The position numbers and the translations under genes were made by a program. Below, piece by piece: positions 48,859 to 57,138 of a DNA stretch of 64,000 nt. The stretch is from Mycolicibacterium nivoides (GTDB lineage Bacteria; Actinomycetota; Actinomycetes; Mycobacteriales; Mycobacteriaceae). The notes below the pieces were generated by a model. It worked only from the letters and a program-made list of their open reading frames with translations, was not told the DNA's origin and ran no database searches. The stretch spans positions 1,665,723 to 1,729,722 of the forward strand of contig NZ_CP034072.1 in NCBI RefSeq assembly GCF_003855255.1, written 5' to 3'. The stretch's first letter is position 1. Each line of letters begins with the position of its first letter.

Positions 48859-50259
48859 TCAGCGAGCGGCCGCGCCGAGTGCCTGCCTGACGCTGGCCCT
48901 GCGCTCCTCGATCGCCCGGCCGATGTCCTGCAGCAGTACCGGCTTCCGCGCCACCAGATCCTCGATGCACTCGCGGTCGAACTGCGCGACGGTGACCTCT
49001 GTCAGTGCGTATGCCGTCGTGATGACCGGCTCGCGGGTCAGCGCGGTCTGCCCGAGGAAGTCACCCTGTTCCAAGGTGAGGACCGGGAGGAACAGATCGT
49101 CCGCGTCGGCCACGGCCAGTTGCACCGTGCCGGCGACGACGAACGTCATCTTCTTGGGAACTTGACCTACGACCTGGATGATCTCGTCCGTGCCGTACCG
49201 GGTGAGACGGACGTACGGTGCCAGATCCCGCTGGTCCTCGGCACTCAGGCGGAGTGTCGGTGCGATCAGGCGAAGCGTCTGCTCGACGCGTTCGCTGGTC
49301 TCGAACTCATCCTCGGCCTCGTCCAGATGCAGACCGGCCCGCCGCGAGGCGTACCACGTCCAGCGCAGGAACGTGGATCTCGCGCTGAAATCGTCGGCGG
49401 GCGAGTGCAGTGGGATGAGCGTCTTGTACTGCAACGCACCGGCCGCAACGGTGGATACCGTTCCGTCGCTTCGTAGTTGAGGTAGGCGGCGGCCCACTTC
49501 GTTGAGTACGCGGCAGACCTCGTCGGGGGCATCATCGACGGCGAACACGGTGATCACAGAAATGGTGTGCGCGCCTGACGGGCGGCTCAGGTTGGTGAAC
49601 GATGCGCCGGCCAGCACGGAGTTCGGGATCACCTGCAGGCCGCTTCCGGTGTCGATATGGGTTGCGCGCCAGTTCACCTCCACCACGCGCCCGCGCGCCG
49701 ACGGCGCATCGACCCAGTCACCGAGTTGGAACGGCTGCTCGAACAACACCAGCAGCCCGGAGATGATCTGGCCGACCGAGTTCTGCAGGGCCAGGCCCAG
49801 CACGATCGACGACACTCCCAGGGCCGTGAAAAGCCCGCCGATGTTGGCGCCCCAGATGTAGGCGAAGATCAAACCGATGCCGATGGCTATCAGTGCGAAC
49901 CGGGCGACGTCGAGGAAGATCGACGGAATGCGCTTGCGCCAACTGCCTTCCGGAGCACTCTGGAACAGTGTCGCGTTGAGTCCGGACAGCAACAGGACCA
50001 GTACGACAAAGCCGAACACCGTCGCCACAATCCGCACCGGTGTGGTTTCCCCGGAGATCTGCATCGCCTGGCTCAGCAGGATCAGCAGCGCACCCAGCGG
50101 CAGGATGTAGGTCCGGACCAGGTGCACCGGGCCGGCCAGGAAGCTGCCCCGTCTGCGGAGCGCGTTGTGGAGTTCGGTGAGGAGCACCAGACAGACGGGA
50201 AATCCGACCGCGACGCCGATCGCCCAGTAGAACCAGGGAGCGTCGAGCAGACCGGTCAT
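48859..50259 (-). CDS. MscS-type channel with C-terminal cyclic-nucleotide-binding-like domain
   Basis: The 466-aa protein has hydrophobic segments near residues 10-28, 50-66, 75-95, 118-140 and the MscS pore helix region 140-175 (GLFTALGVSSIVLGLALQNSVGQIISGLLVLFEQPF, read in parts). The MscS beta domain (GRVVEVNWRATHIDT, IPNSVLAGASFTNLS) follows, then a CNB-like domain at about 335-455. The CNB phosphate-binding cassette (GDFLGQTALTREPVITTAY, about 399-417) has Gln where Glu is usual and Thr where the phosphate-binding Arg is expected. Its ATG overlaps the cyclase stop (ATGA). The pair is similar to Rv2434c/Rv2435c. Confidence 0.9.
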   Translation of the reverse strand: MTGLLDAPWFYWAIGVAVGFPVCLVLLTELHNALRRRGSFLAGPVHLVRTYILPLGALLILLSQAMQISGETTPVRIVATVFGFVVLVLLLSGLNATLFQSAPEGSWRKRIPSIFLDVARFALIAIGIGLIFAYIWGANIGGLFTALGVSSIVLGLALQNSVGQIISGLLVLFEQPFQLGDWVDAPSARGRVVEVNWRATHIDTGSGLQVIPNSVLAGASFTNLSRPSGAHTISVITVFAVDDAPDEVCRVLNEVGRRLPQLRSDGTVSTVAAGALQYKTLIPLHSPADDFSARSTFLRWTWYASRRAGLHLDEAEDEFETSERVEQTLRLIAPTLRLSAEDQRDLAPYVRLTRYGTDEIIQVVGQVPKKMTFVVAGTVQLAVADADDLFLPVLTLEQGDFLGQTALTREPVITTAYALTEVTVAQFDRECIEDLVARKPVLLQDIGRAIEERRASVRQALGAAAR

Positions 50260-52409
50260 CGTCGGTCCTGCAGTTTCCAGATCGGCTGGTCGGTACCGTC
50301 GACGTGCACGGTGCCCGCCGGCTCGAGGTCGCGGGTATCGCCCATCACCTCGAACACCCGCTCGGTGACGTACACCCCCGGCTGTGGCGAGCCCCGCTGA
50401 ACCCGGTAGGCGAGGTTGACCGCCGAGCCCCACATGTCGTAGGCCAGGTTGGAGCGTCCGACCAGGCCACTGCTCACCGCGCCGGTGTCGATGCCCGCGC
50501 GCAGGCTGAGTGCGGTCCCGGCCTCGGTGTTGAACCGTTCGATGATGCGCTGCATTTCGAGAGCGAAGTCGACAGTACGGCGGACATTGTCGAGCCGTGG
50601 GACGCTCAACCCGGAGCTGGCCCAGTAGCCGTTGCGCAGGGTGCGGACCCGTTCCACTCCCAGATCATCTGCGGCGGCGTCGAATTGGTGCACCAAGCGG
50701 TTGACGATGGCCAGCGCTTCCTCGGAGGACATTTCGGATGTCAGCTCGTCCAGGCCGACGGTGTCGGCGAACAGGACCGTCACGTTGTGGTGGTCCTGCG
50801 CGATCGTCTCCTCGCCGTCGCGGTAACGCTGTACCACCGACTCCGGCATCAGCGTGCGCAGCAGGCGGTCGTTCTCCCGACGCTGCTCGGCGAGCAGATC
50901 TTCCTTGATCGCCAAATTGCGGCTCATGTCGTTGAATGCTGTTGTCAGATCACCGAACTCGTCCCTCGACTGCACCGGCAGCGAGATGTCGTAATCGCCC
51001 GCGCCGATCTGCTGGGCGCCGGCCTCCAGCCGGCGCAGCGGTCGGACGAACAGCCGGGCCAACATCATGGCGGCCAGACACACGATGAAGGTGATGATGA
51101 CGGTCGACAACACCAGGGTGCGGGTGAACGTCGCGACGGGAGCGAATGCCTCGGCCGTGTCGATCTTGGCGATGATCGACCAGTTCAGACCTTGCAGACT
51201 GACCGGTGCGTAGGCCTGCAGCGTCTCATTGCCCAGGTAGTCGTCCTCGATCACGGTGCCGCTCTGGCCGCGCAGGGCCAACCGGGTCGCTGTCGTCTCG
51301 ACCGGCTGGACCAGCGTGGTTCCGTGTTGACGGAGTGATTTCGCCGCCACCGCCGGTGGGGTGCCGGCATCGATGACGTCGCGTTCGAACTTCTCCGGAT
51401 TCTCCAGGAACAGTCGTGAATCGGACCGCATCAAACCGTCGGGACCGACCACGAACGTCTCGCCGGTCGCACCCATCCCGGCGGTTTCCCATTGTTTGTC
51501 GGCCGTCATGAGCCGGTTGATCTTGGAGATCGGGAACTGCAGGGCGAGTACGCCCTCAACCCGGCCGGGTGGGCCGACTGGCGCCATCATCCAGGCCGTG
51601 GGCTCATCGGCCGGTTGATAGTCACCGAAGTCGGTGATCCCGACATAGTCGACCGCGTTCGACGCCAGGGTCTTCTCATACGCGTCCGACAGCAGGCTCT
51701 GGCGGTACGGCCCGGTGACGACGTTGGTGCCGAGGTCGATGCCTTTGTACGCGGTGTAGACGACGTTGCCTGCGGTGTCGAGCAGGAGGGCATCCTCGAA
51801 CTGGAATCGTTCGACGATCTCCCGGAAGTAGTCGTTGAACCGGGCGTTCGCGGCCGACCATGCGCTGCCGTCACGGGCGTCGTCGACCCTGATCGCCTTC
51901 TCCGGGTCGGCTACCGGCGCCGTGTAGTACGCCTGCAGGTACTTCTGCGCGTTGGTCGTGGGCAGCAGCCGGGACACGTCCACGGCGTCGCCGGTCTGCT
52001 TCTGTTCCTCCGGCTCGAACTCGGTGTTGTAGTAGTTGACGATCGACTGCCACTGCTGCGGGTTGATCGTCGAGTTGTTGAGCTGACCGAACGCACCGGA
52101 GAACGCCTCGACGGCCTCGATGGTCGTCGTCCCCCGGGTGTAGACGATCAGGGAATCCTCGAGGTCGGCGAACTTCGATTCCAACTGCCGGGTCTGCGAT
52201 TCCCGAACTTCGGTCAGCCGGTCGAAGACCGACTGACGAAGCGACGACCTGCCGGACTGGTATCCGATCGCGCCGACGATGGCCGCCGACAGAATGCTGG
52301 TCATCAACAGCATCACCAGCAGCTTCGACTGAATGCTGATCCGCGACAGGACGCGCCGACGCGGACTTCTGGTACGAGCGACGTGCTCGACGTCGGCAGT
52401 TGTAGTCAT
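50256..52409 (-). CDS. membrane-bound class III nucleotide cyclase with extracellular sensor and HAMP
   Basis: The 717-aa protein has a membrane helix at about 29-50, a large extracellular Cache-like sensor region (51-429), a second helix at 430-452, HAMP at about 452-505 and a class III cyclase domain at about 540-690. Asp549 (LFADTVG) is present. The canonical KTxGD motif reads RTLRN, so the substrate Lys is Arg589 and the second metal Asp is Asn593. Asp658, Asn664 and Arg669 (YDMWGSAVNLAYR) are kept. Activity may be weak, altered or lost. It overlaps the MscS-like gene by 4 nt. Confidence 0.93.
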   Translation of the reverse strand: MTTTADVEHVARTRSPRRRVLSRISIQSKLLVMLLMTSILSAAIVGAIGYQSGRSSLRQSVFDRLTEVRESQTRQLESKFADLEDSLIVYTRGTTTIEAVEAFSGAFGQLNNSTINPQQWQSIVNYYNTEFEPEEQKQTGDAVDVSRLLPTTNAQKYLQAYYTAPVADPEKAIRVDDARDGSAWSAANARFNDYFREIVERFQFEDALLLDTAGNVVYTAYKGIDLGTNVVTGPYRQSLLSDAYEKTLASNAVDYVGITDFGDYQPADEPTAWMMAPVGPPGRVEGVLALQFPISKINRLMTADKQWETAGMGATGETFVVGPDGLMRSDSRLFLENPEKFERDVIDAGTPPAVAAKSLRQHGTTLVQPVETTATRLALRGQSGTVIEDDYLGNETLQAYAPVSLQGLNWSIIAKIDTAEAFAPVATFTRTLVLSTVIITFIVCLAAMMLARLFVRPLRRLEAGAQQIGAGDYDISLPVQSRDEFGDLTTAFNDMSRNLAIKEDLLAEQRRENDRLLRTLMPESVVQRYRDGEETIAQDHHNVTVLFADTVGLDELTSEMSSEEALAIVNRLVHQFDAAADDLGVERVRTLRNGYWASSGLSVPRLDNVRRTVDFALEMQRIIERFNTEAGTALSLRAGIDTGAVSSGLVGRSNLAYDMWGSAVNLAYRVQRGSPQPGVYVTERVFEVMGDTRDLEPAGTVHVDGTDQPIWKLQDRR

Positions 52410-52470
52410 TGAATCCCGAAGATTAGCTTGTCGCGATGTATTGCGTGAGGTTGCGCGACAAACTTGAGGT

Positions 52471-52911
52471 ATGAGCGACCCATTCGACTTGCAGAGGTTC
52501 GTCGATGCCCAGGCCGGCGTCTACGCCGACGTTTGCGGCGAGTTGCGGGACGGGCGCAAGCGCGGTCACTGGATCTGGTTCGTCTTCCCGCAGTTGCGGG
52601 GGCTCGGCCGTAGCCCGACCGCGGCCCACTACGGCATCGCCTCAGCCCAGGAGGCGCGGGCCTACCTGGCCCACCCGACGCTGGGGCCGAGGCTGCGGGA
52701 ATGCGCCCGGCTGGTTGCGCAGATCGACGGGCGGACAGCCGAGCAGATCTTCGGCTGGCCGGACTGGCTGAAGGTGCGCTCCAGCATGACGCTGTTCGCC
52801 GAGGCCGCCGCGAACCCGGCCGAGCGAGCCGACTTTCAGGTCGTGCTGGACAAGTTCTATGACGGGCTCGAAGATCGGATGACGCTCGAAAAGCTCAGTG
52901 CGGCTGGATGA
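52471..52911 (+). CDS. DUF1810 family protein (Rv1873-like)
   Basis: The 146-aa soluble protein matches DUF1810 along its length: FDLQRFVDAQAGVYADVCGELRDGRKRGHWIWFVFPQLRGLGRS, HYGIASAQEARAYLAHPTLGPRLRECARLV and FGWPDWLKVRSSMTLFAEA. The family is helical, represented by the M. tuberculosis protein Rv1873, and its function is unknown. It starts 61 bp from the divergent cyclase gene and overlaps the convergent GH13 gene by 17 bp. Confidence 0.93.
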   Translation: MSDPFDLQRFVDAQAGVYADVCGELRDGRKRGHWIWFVFPQLRGLGRSPTAAHYGIASAQEARAYLAHPTLGPRLRECARLVAQIDGRTAEQIFGWPDWLKVRSSMTLFAEAAANPAERADFQVVLDKFYDGLEDRMTLEKLSAAG

Positions 52912-54202
52912 TCAGCCATCCGTGCGGAGGAACCTCCGTTTGGCCGATGTCCTCCTGCGGTGGTGCGCCCGAACCTGCGATCACCCGTCCCGATCCCACC
53001 GCGAGATCGGACAGCGACAGCCGCAGTGGTGCGTCATCGATGTTGAGTGCCACGATCAGGGATTCGGAACCCGCGCTGGTCCGGTAGACATACCCGGTGT
53101 TGGTCAGCAGCAACGGCGACGTCGTCGCGGTGTGCAGCCACGGATGCCTGCGGCGCAGCCCGATCAGATATTGGTGCAGCCTCATGGCATCGGAATCATC
53201 TGGGGGAGTGGAGAATTCCGGCCGTACGGCATCGTCGCCGCCACGGCGTTCCTCCTTGACGCCCCGGTAGGCCGACTCGTCGCCTGAGTAGATGCTCGGT
53301 GTCCCGCCGGTGGTCAGTAACAGCACCAGCGCGTGCTCGAGGTGCGCGGAATTCTGCAACTGGCTGGCGATCCGGGTCACGTCATGGTTACCCACGAAGG
53401 TCAGCGGTACGAACGTGGCGAGGAAGTCGTTGTGCCGCTTCAGTGCCCAGTCCAGCTCGTGGAAGTTGCCGTCGTTGAGGCTGCTCCAGATGGCCTTCCA
53501 CAGCTCGTACTGGGTCACAGAGTCGAAGGTGGCGGCGCGGACGGTCGCGGAGTAGTCGCCGTGGATGACCTCGCCGACGAACCAGGCGTCGGGGAAATCG
53601 CGACGCACCGACGGCAACACCTGGGCCCAGAACCGGTCGGGCACCGCATACGCGGCATCGAGGCGCCATCCGTCGGCGCCCCGGTTCAACCAGTGTCGTA
53701 GCACCGTGGCGGTATGGTCGACCACCGCGGGCTCGTCGTGGTTGAGCGCGATCAGCTCGCCGTGACCTTCGAACGTGTCGAATCGAGATGCGTTGCCGCC
53801 GCGCCGAAACCAGCTCGATGCGGGATGATCGGGTCCGCCGTCGAGTGCCTCCCGATACCGGGCGAAGTCGGTGCCCACGTGGTTGAACACGCCGTCGAGC
53901 AGGACCCGGAGTCCGCGCCGCCGGGCTTCGGTCACCAGGTGATCGAAGTCGTCCTCGTCACCCAGACGCGGGTCGACGCGGAAGTGGTCGGTCGTGTCGT
54001 AACCGTGGGTTCGTGATGCGAAGATCGGGCCGAGCGCGACGCCGGACGCGCCCAGCCGCACGGCGTGATCGAACCAGTCAACGATGCGCCGCAACCGGTG
54101 TTCGTCGGCCGACGGCGGCCGGTCGGCGGGAAACGCGCCGACGAAACCCAGTGGATAGATCTGCCACCAGATGGCGTGCGCGACCCAGGCGGGCTCAGCC
54201 AC
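52895..54202 (-). CDS. glycoside hydrolase family 13 (alpha-amylase) protein
   Basis: The 435-aa protein is a compact GH13 enzyme. Landmarks are WWQIYPLGFVGAFP, the region-I motif DGVFNHVG, the nucleophile Asp182 in GWRLDAAYAVP, the acid/base Glu211 in WFVGEVIHGD and Asp274 in FVGNHDVTR. It has no signal peptide, so it should act on cytoplasmic alpha-glucans or maltosides. Substrate preference cannot be read. It starts at GTG 54202, overlapping the deaminase gene by 8 bp. Confidence 0.93.
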   Translation of the reverse strand: MAEPAWVAHAIWWQIYPLGFVGAFPADRPPSADEHRLRRIVDWFDHAVRLGASGVALGPIFASRTHGYDTTDHFRVDPRLGDEDDFDHLVTEARRRGLRVLLDGVFNHVGTDFARYREALDGGPDHPASSWFRRGGNASRFDTFEGHGELIALNHDEPAVVDHTATVLRHWLNRGADGWRLDAAYAVPDRFWAQVLPSVRRDFPDAWFVGEVIHGDYSATVRAATFDSVTQYELWKAIWSSLNDGNFHELDWALKRHNDFLATFVPLTFVGNHDVTRIASQLQNSAHLEHALVLLLTTGGTPSIYSGDESAYRGVKEERRGGDDAVRPEFSTPPDDSDAMRLHQYLIGLRRRHPWLHTATTSPLLLTNTGYVYRTSAGSESLIVALNIDDAPLRLSLSDLAVGSGRVIAGSGAPPQEDIGQTEVPPHGWLIIQPH

Positions 54203-54674
54203 GGAACTTCGCCGCGTACAGATCCTTCATGGTCTCGGCCAGTTCCCGCGCCGGGCCGTCCACCTCGATGTCGGGGGCCACGGCGGTGATCGGCAGCGGT
54301 GCCACCGGACCGCCCGGAGCACCCCAATCGGACAGCCAGTCGCTCAGCTGTGCCGAGGAGGTGGCGTAGACGATCCGGCCGAGGCCGACCCAGGCGTGCG
54401 CGGCAGAGCACATCGGGCAGTGTTCGCCTGAGGTGTACACGGTGGCGCGGGCCCGGTCTTCGGGGCTCAGGTGCTCGACGGCCCAGCGGGCGATGGCGAA
54501 TTCGGGATGCTGGGTGGCGTCCCCGTCCTTGACCCTGTTGCGGTCGGCGAACACCGTCGTCCCGGTGTGGTCGACCAGTATCGATCCGAAGGGTTCGTCA
54601 CCGTCGTCGAGTGCTTCGCGGGCCAACTCGACACATTTGCGCAGCTGACCGAGGTCGTTCTCGCTGATGGCCAC
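54195..54674 (-). CDS. nucleoside/cytidine deaminase family protein
   Basis: The 159-aa protein has the zinc deaminase signature: His56-Pro57-Glu58 in QHPEFA and Cys86/Cys89 in SGEHCPMCSAAHAW. The preceding EPFGSILVD segment resembles guanine or purine deaminases more than TadA. The substrate is unknown. It is followed by the GH13 gene with an 8-bp overlap. Confidence 0.9.
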   Translation of the reverse strand: MAISENDLGQLRKCVELAREALDDGDEPFGSILVDHTGTTVFADRNRVKDGDATQHPEFAIARWAVEHLSPEDRARATVYTSGEHCPMCSAAHAWVGLGRIVYATSSAQLSDWLSDWGAPGGPVAPLPITAVAPDIEVDGPARELAETMKDLYAAKFRG

Positions 54675-54710
54675 GGAGGCGAGTTTACGCCCGCGCCGAA
54701 GCAGGAACCC

Positions 54711-56399
54711 TCACTCGCCGCCGCAACACGGGTCCGCCACCTCGAGGCGGCAGGCGCACGACGCGTTGACCGCGACGTCCGCGCGGGCCCGCGCCAACTC
54801 GAGTTGCTGCCCGATGATGACGGCCTCGGCGTCGCGGCCCAGCCGGCGAAGGCATTCGTGGTAGCCGTGCAGGCTCCATACGTTGTTCGGATGGTGGCTG
54901 GACCGGCTCAGTGTGGGGTCCAGGCCCAGGTCGGCGGCGTAGACGCGGGCGGCCTCCTCGACATGTCCCTGTTCGAGCAGCAGCGCGCCGTAGGCATGCC
55001 GGGTGGGCTGCATCCATCCCCAGGGCTCGTCGTAGGGCAGGGCGTCGTCGAGCTCGATGGCCCGGCGCAGGTACGTGAAGGCCGTATCGTAATCGCCTTC
55101 CCGATAGGCGATTTCACCGTTGAGCATCTGCTCGGCGATGGCCAGGATGTCCAGACTGGTGTTGTTGAACAGGTAGCGCGTGTCGGGTATGCGCCGGTAC
55201 GCGGCGAGGAACCTGTCGCACTCGGAACGGGCCTGCTCCACCCGGCCGGTGGCCGCGTAGGCGACGCCGCGGCCGTAGTGGATGGTCGCGGTCGTGGTGC
55301 AGTAGAGCTCGGGATCGGCGGGTAGCGGTTCGGCGATCAGCTCGTCCCAGCGGCCGAACCGCACCAGCACGTGCACCCGCAGGGGAACGAAGGCCTCCAG
55401 CCAGTCGGCCATCGGCGGTGAGGCGACCGAGAGCACCTCGGGGGTGAGCTGCGCGGCCAGCTCCTCGGCGGCGTCAAGAGCGATCTGCGAACTGCCCTCG
55501 AACATGGCCGAATACACCACGAAATGAAGGTCGTGCGCCCGGTACAGCGAATAGAAGTTCAGCGCCCCCTCGCGGGCGACGAATTCTCTGTCCGCTTGTA
55601 CCGCAGCGAGATTGGCCGTCACCGAGTTGCGGTAGTCCCCGCACAGCACGTCGATGTGGCTGGCCATGTGTTGCAGATGACCGGCGTCGGGCACCAGCCC
55701 GCGCAACAGATCGGCGGCGGGCAGCGCCGCCTGGGGCGTCGTCGACATCTCCATCGCGTGGATGTACAGATGCAGGACCCCGGGGTGTTGCCGTCCCGCG
55801 GCGGTGGCCAGCGCCACGTCGAGAATCCGTTTCGCCTCCACCACACGAGATCCCGGGGCGGGCTCACCGGTGCGGCCGTCCCACAACGCCCACGCGGTCA
55901 CATTGAGCAGGGCGTCGGCGGCCAGCGTCTGCACGTCGATGTCCTCGGGATGGGCGGCGGCCAGCGCCGTCATCGCATCGGCGTAGTCGGCGTGCCCCGC
56001 CGTGAGGGCCTCGGCGTCCTCGGGGTCGGCGGTCGGAAATCGCTTGTGCAGAGCGGTGATCAGGTCGCGTTCCAGTGCCGAGGCGCGGCCGGTGGCGGCG
56101 CGCTCGAGTTCGGTACGGGCCCGGGCCAGCGATGCGGTCAGGTCGACCGGGTCGAACGCGTCCCAGGCCTTGTTGTAGTTGGGGCCGACCGCGTAGGCGA
56201 TACCCCAGCGGGCGAGTGCGAAATCCGGGTCGAGCCGCAGTGCCCGCTCGAAGCACCGGATCGCCTCCTCGTGGTTGAAGGCGTACGACCAGACCATGCC
56301 GCGGTCGAACCACACCTGTGCCGGTTGCGAGGGGGTGTCCGTCGGCCGGTGATAGGTACCGAGCCGGTAGTACGGTTCGGTCTGGGCGGGATCCGTCAC
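54711..56399 (-). CDS. tetratricopeptide-repeat protein
   Basis: The 562-aa protein contains TPR-type repeats near the N-terminus (NHEEAIRCFERALRLDPDFALARWGIAYA) and near residues 440-530 (YREGDYDTAFTYLRRAIELDDALPYDEPWGWMQPTRHAYGALLLEQGHVEEAARVYAADLGLDP, read in parts). The middle contains HLYIHAMEMS and MASHIDVLCGDY. It ends CCGGE. No signal peptide or enzymatic domain is seen; a scaffold role is typical of TPR proteins. GTG 56399 is the start. It lies 36 bp before the deaminase gene. Confidence 0.88.
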   Translation of the reverse strand: MTDPAQTEPYYRLGTYHRPTDTPSQPAQVWFDRGMVWSYAFNHEEAIRCFERALRLDPDFALARWGIAYAVGPNYNKAWDAFDPVDLTASLARARTELERAATGRASALERDLITALHKRFPTADPEDAEALTAGHADYADAMTALAAAHPEDIDVQTLAADALLNVTAWALWDGRTGEPAPGSRVVEAKRILDVALATAAGRQHPGVLHLYIHAMEMSTTPQAALPAADLLRGLVPDAGHLQHMASHIDVLCGDYRNSVTANLAAVQADREFVAREGALNFYSLYRAHDLHFVVYSAMFEGSSQIALDAAEELAAQLTPEVLSVASPPMADWLEAFVPLRVHVLVRFGRWDELIAEPLPADPELYCTTTATIHYGRGVAYAATGRVEQARSECDRFLAAYRRIPDTRYLFNNTSLDILAIAEQMLNGEIAYREGDYDTAFTYLRRAIELDDALPYDEPWGWMQPTRHAYGALLLEQGHVEEAARVYAADLGLDPTLSRSSHHPNNVWSLHGYHECLRRLGRDAEAVIIGQQLELARARADVAVNASCACRLEVADPCCGGE

Positions 56400-56507
56400 G
56401 ACGCTGAGGTTAGTTCAGCAACCATGCCGCTGCGTACCGTTGGACGAACCACTGAGTCGAATGCGGCTGGCTCGACACCGGCGCGCCGCACATGTTCTAG
56501 TTCACCA

Positions 56508-57137
56508 ATGCCGGGTTACACCCATGTCGAGGGTCTCAGTTCCGCGGATGTTCAGCGTCTGCGGTCGGTGTGGGCGCCGCTGGCCGATTCGGTGCGCGCA
56601 CTGATCGACGCCAGTATCCGTTCGCAGGTCGACGCCGGCGAGGTCGCCGCCGTGCGGGCCCAGATCGACGACGCGACCGCGCGGTTGCGGGCCGAGCAGA
56701 TCGACGGGCCGTTCGGTGTCCAGTTCACGTCGGACGGGGACCGGATGCCGTGGGGCAACCCGGCGATCGGGATCCGCAATCCGATCGCCCCGCCACTGGT
56801 GATGGTGAAGGACCCCGACGGTGGCGTCCACACCGATTTCCATCTCGGGGCCCCCTACGAAGGGCCGCCGGGCCACGTGCACGGTGGCATGGTGGCCATG
56901 GTCCTCGACCACGTGCTGGGGGAGGTGGCTGCCAGCGACTCGGATCGCCCGCGGTTCACCGGCACCCTGACCATCCGCTATCTGCGGGCGACTCCGCTGG
57001 GCGAACTCCATGCCGAGGGACGGATCACCCGCACCGACGGGATCAAAGCCTTTGCCTCCGGACATGTTTCAGATGCCGAGGGGATCACCGCCGAGGCCGA
57101 GGGGGTTTTCATCCTGCCGAAATGGGCGCGCGGGTGA
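56508..57137 (+). CDS. hotdog-fold thioesterase (PaaI-like)
   Basis: The 209-aa protein has a PaaI/4HBT hotdog domain from about residue 95: NPIAPPLVMVKDPDGG, then YEGPPGHVHGGMVAMVLDHVLGEVAAS, then GTLTIRYLRATPLGELHAEGRI. The N-terminal 90 residues form an uncharacterised helical extension. It probably cleaves acyl-CoA thioesters. It converges on the FUSC gene one base away. Confidence 0.88.
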   Translation: MPGYTHVEGLSSADVQRLRSVWAPLADSVRALIDASIRSQVDAGEVAAVRAQIDDATARLRAEQIDGPFGVQFTSDGDRMPWGNPAIGIRNPIAPPLVMVKDPDGGVHTDFHLGAPYEGPPGHVHGGMVAMVLDHVLGEVAASDSDRPRFTGTLTIRYLRATPLGELHAEGRITRTDGIKAFASGHVSDAEGITAEAEGVFILPKWARG

Positions 57138-57138
57138 G

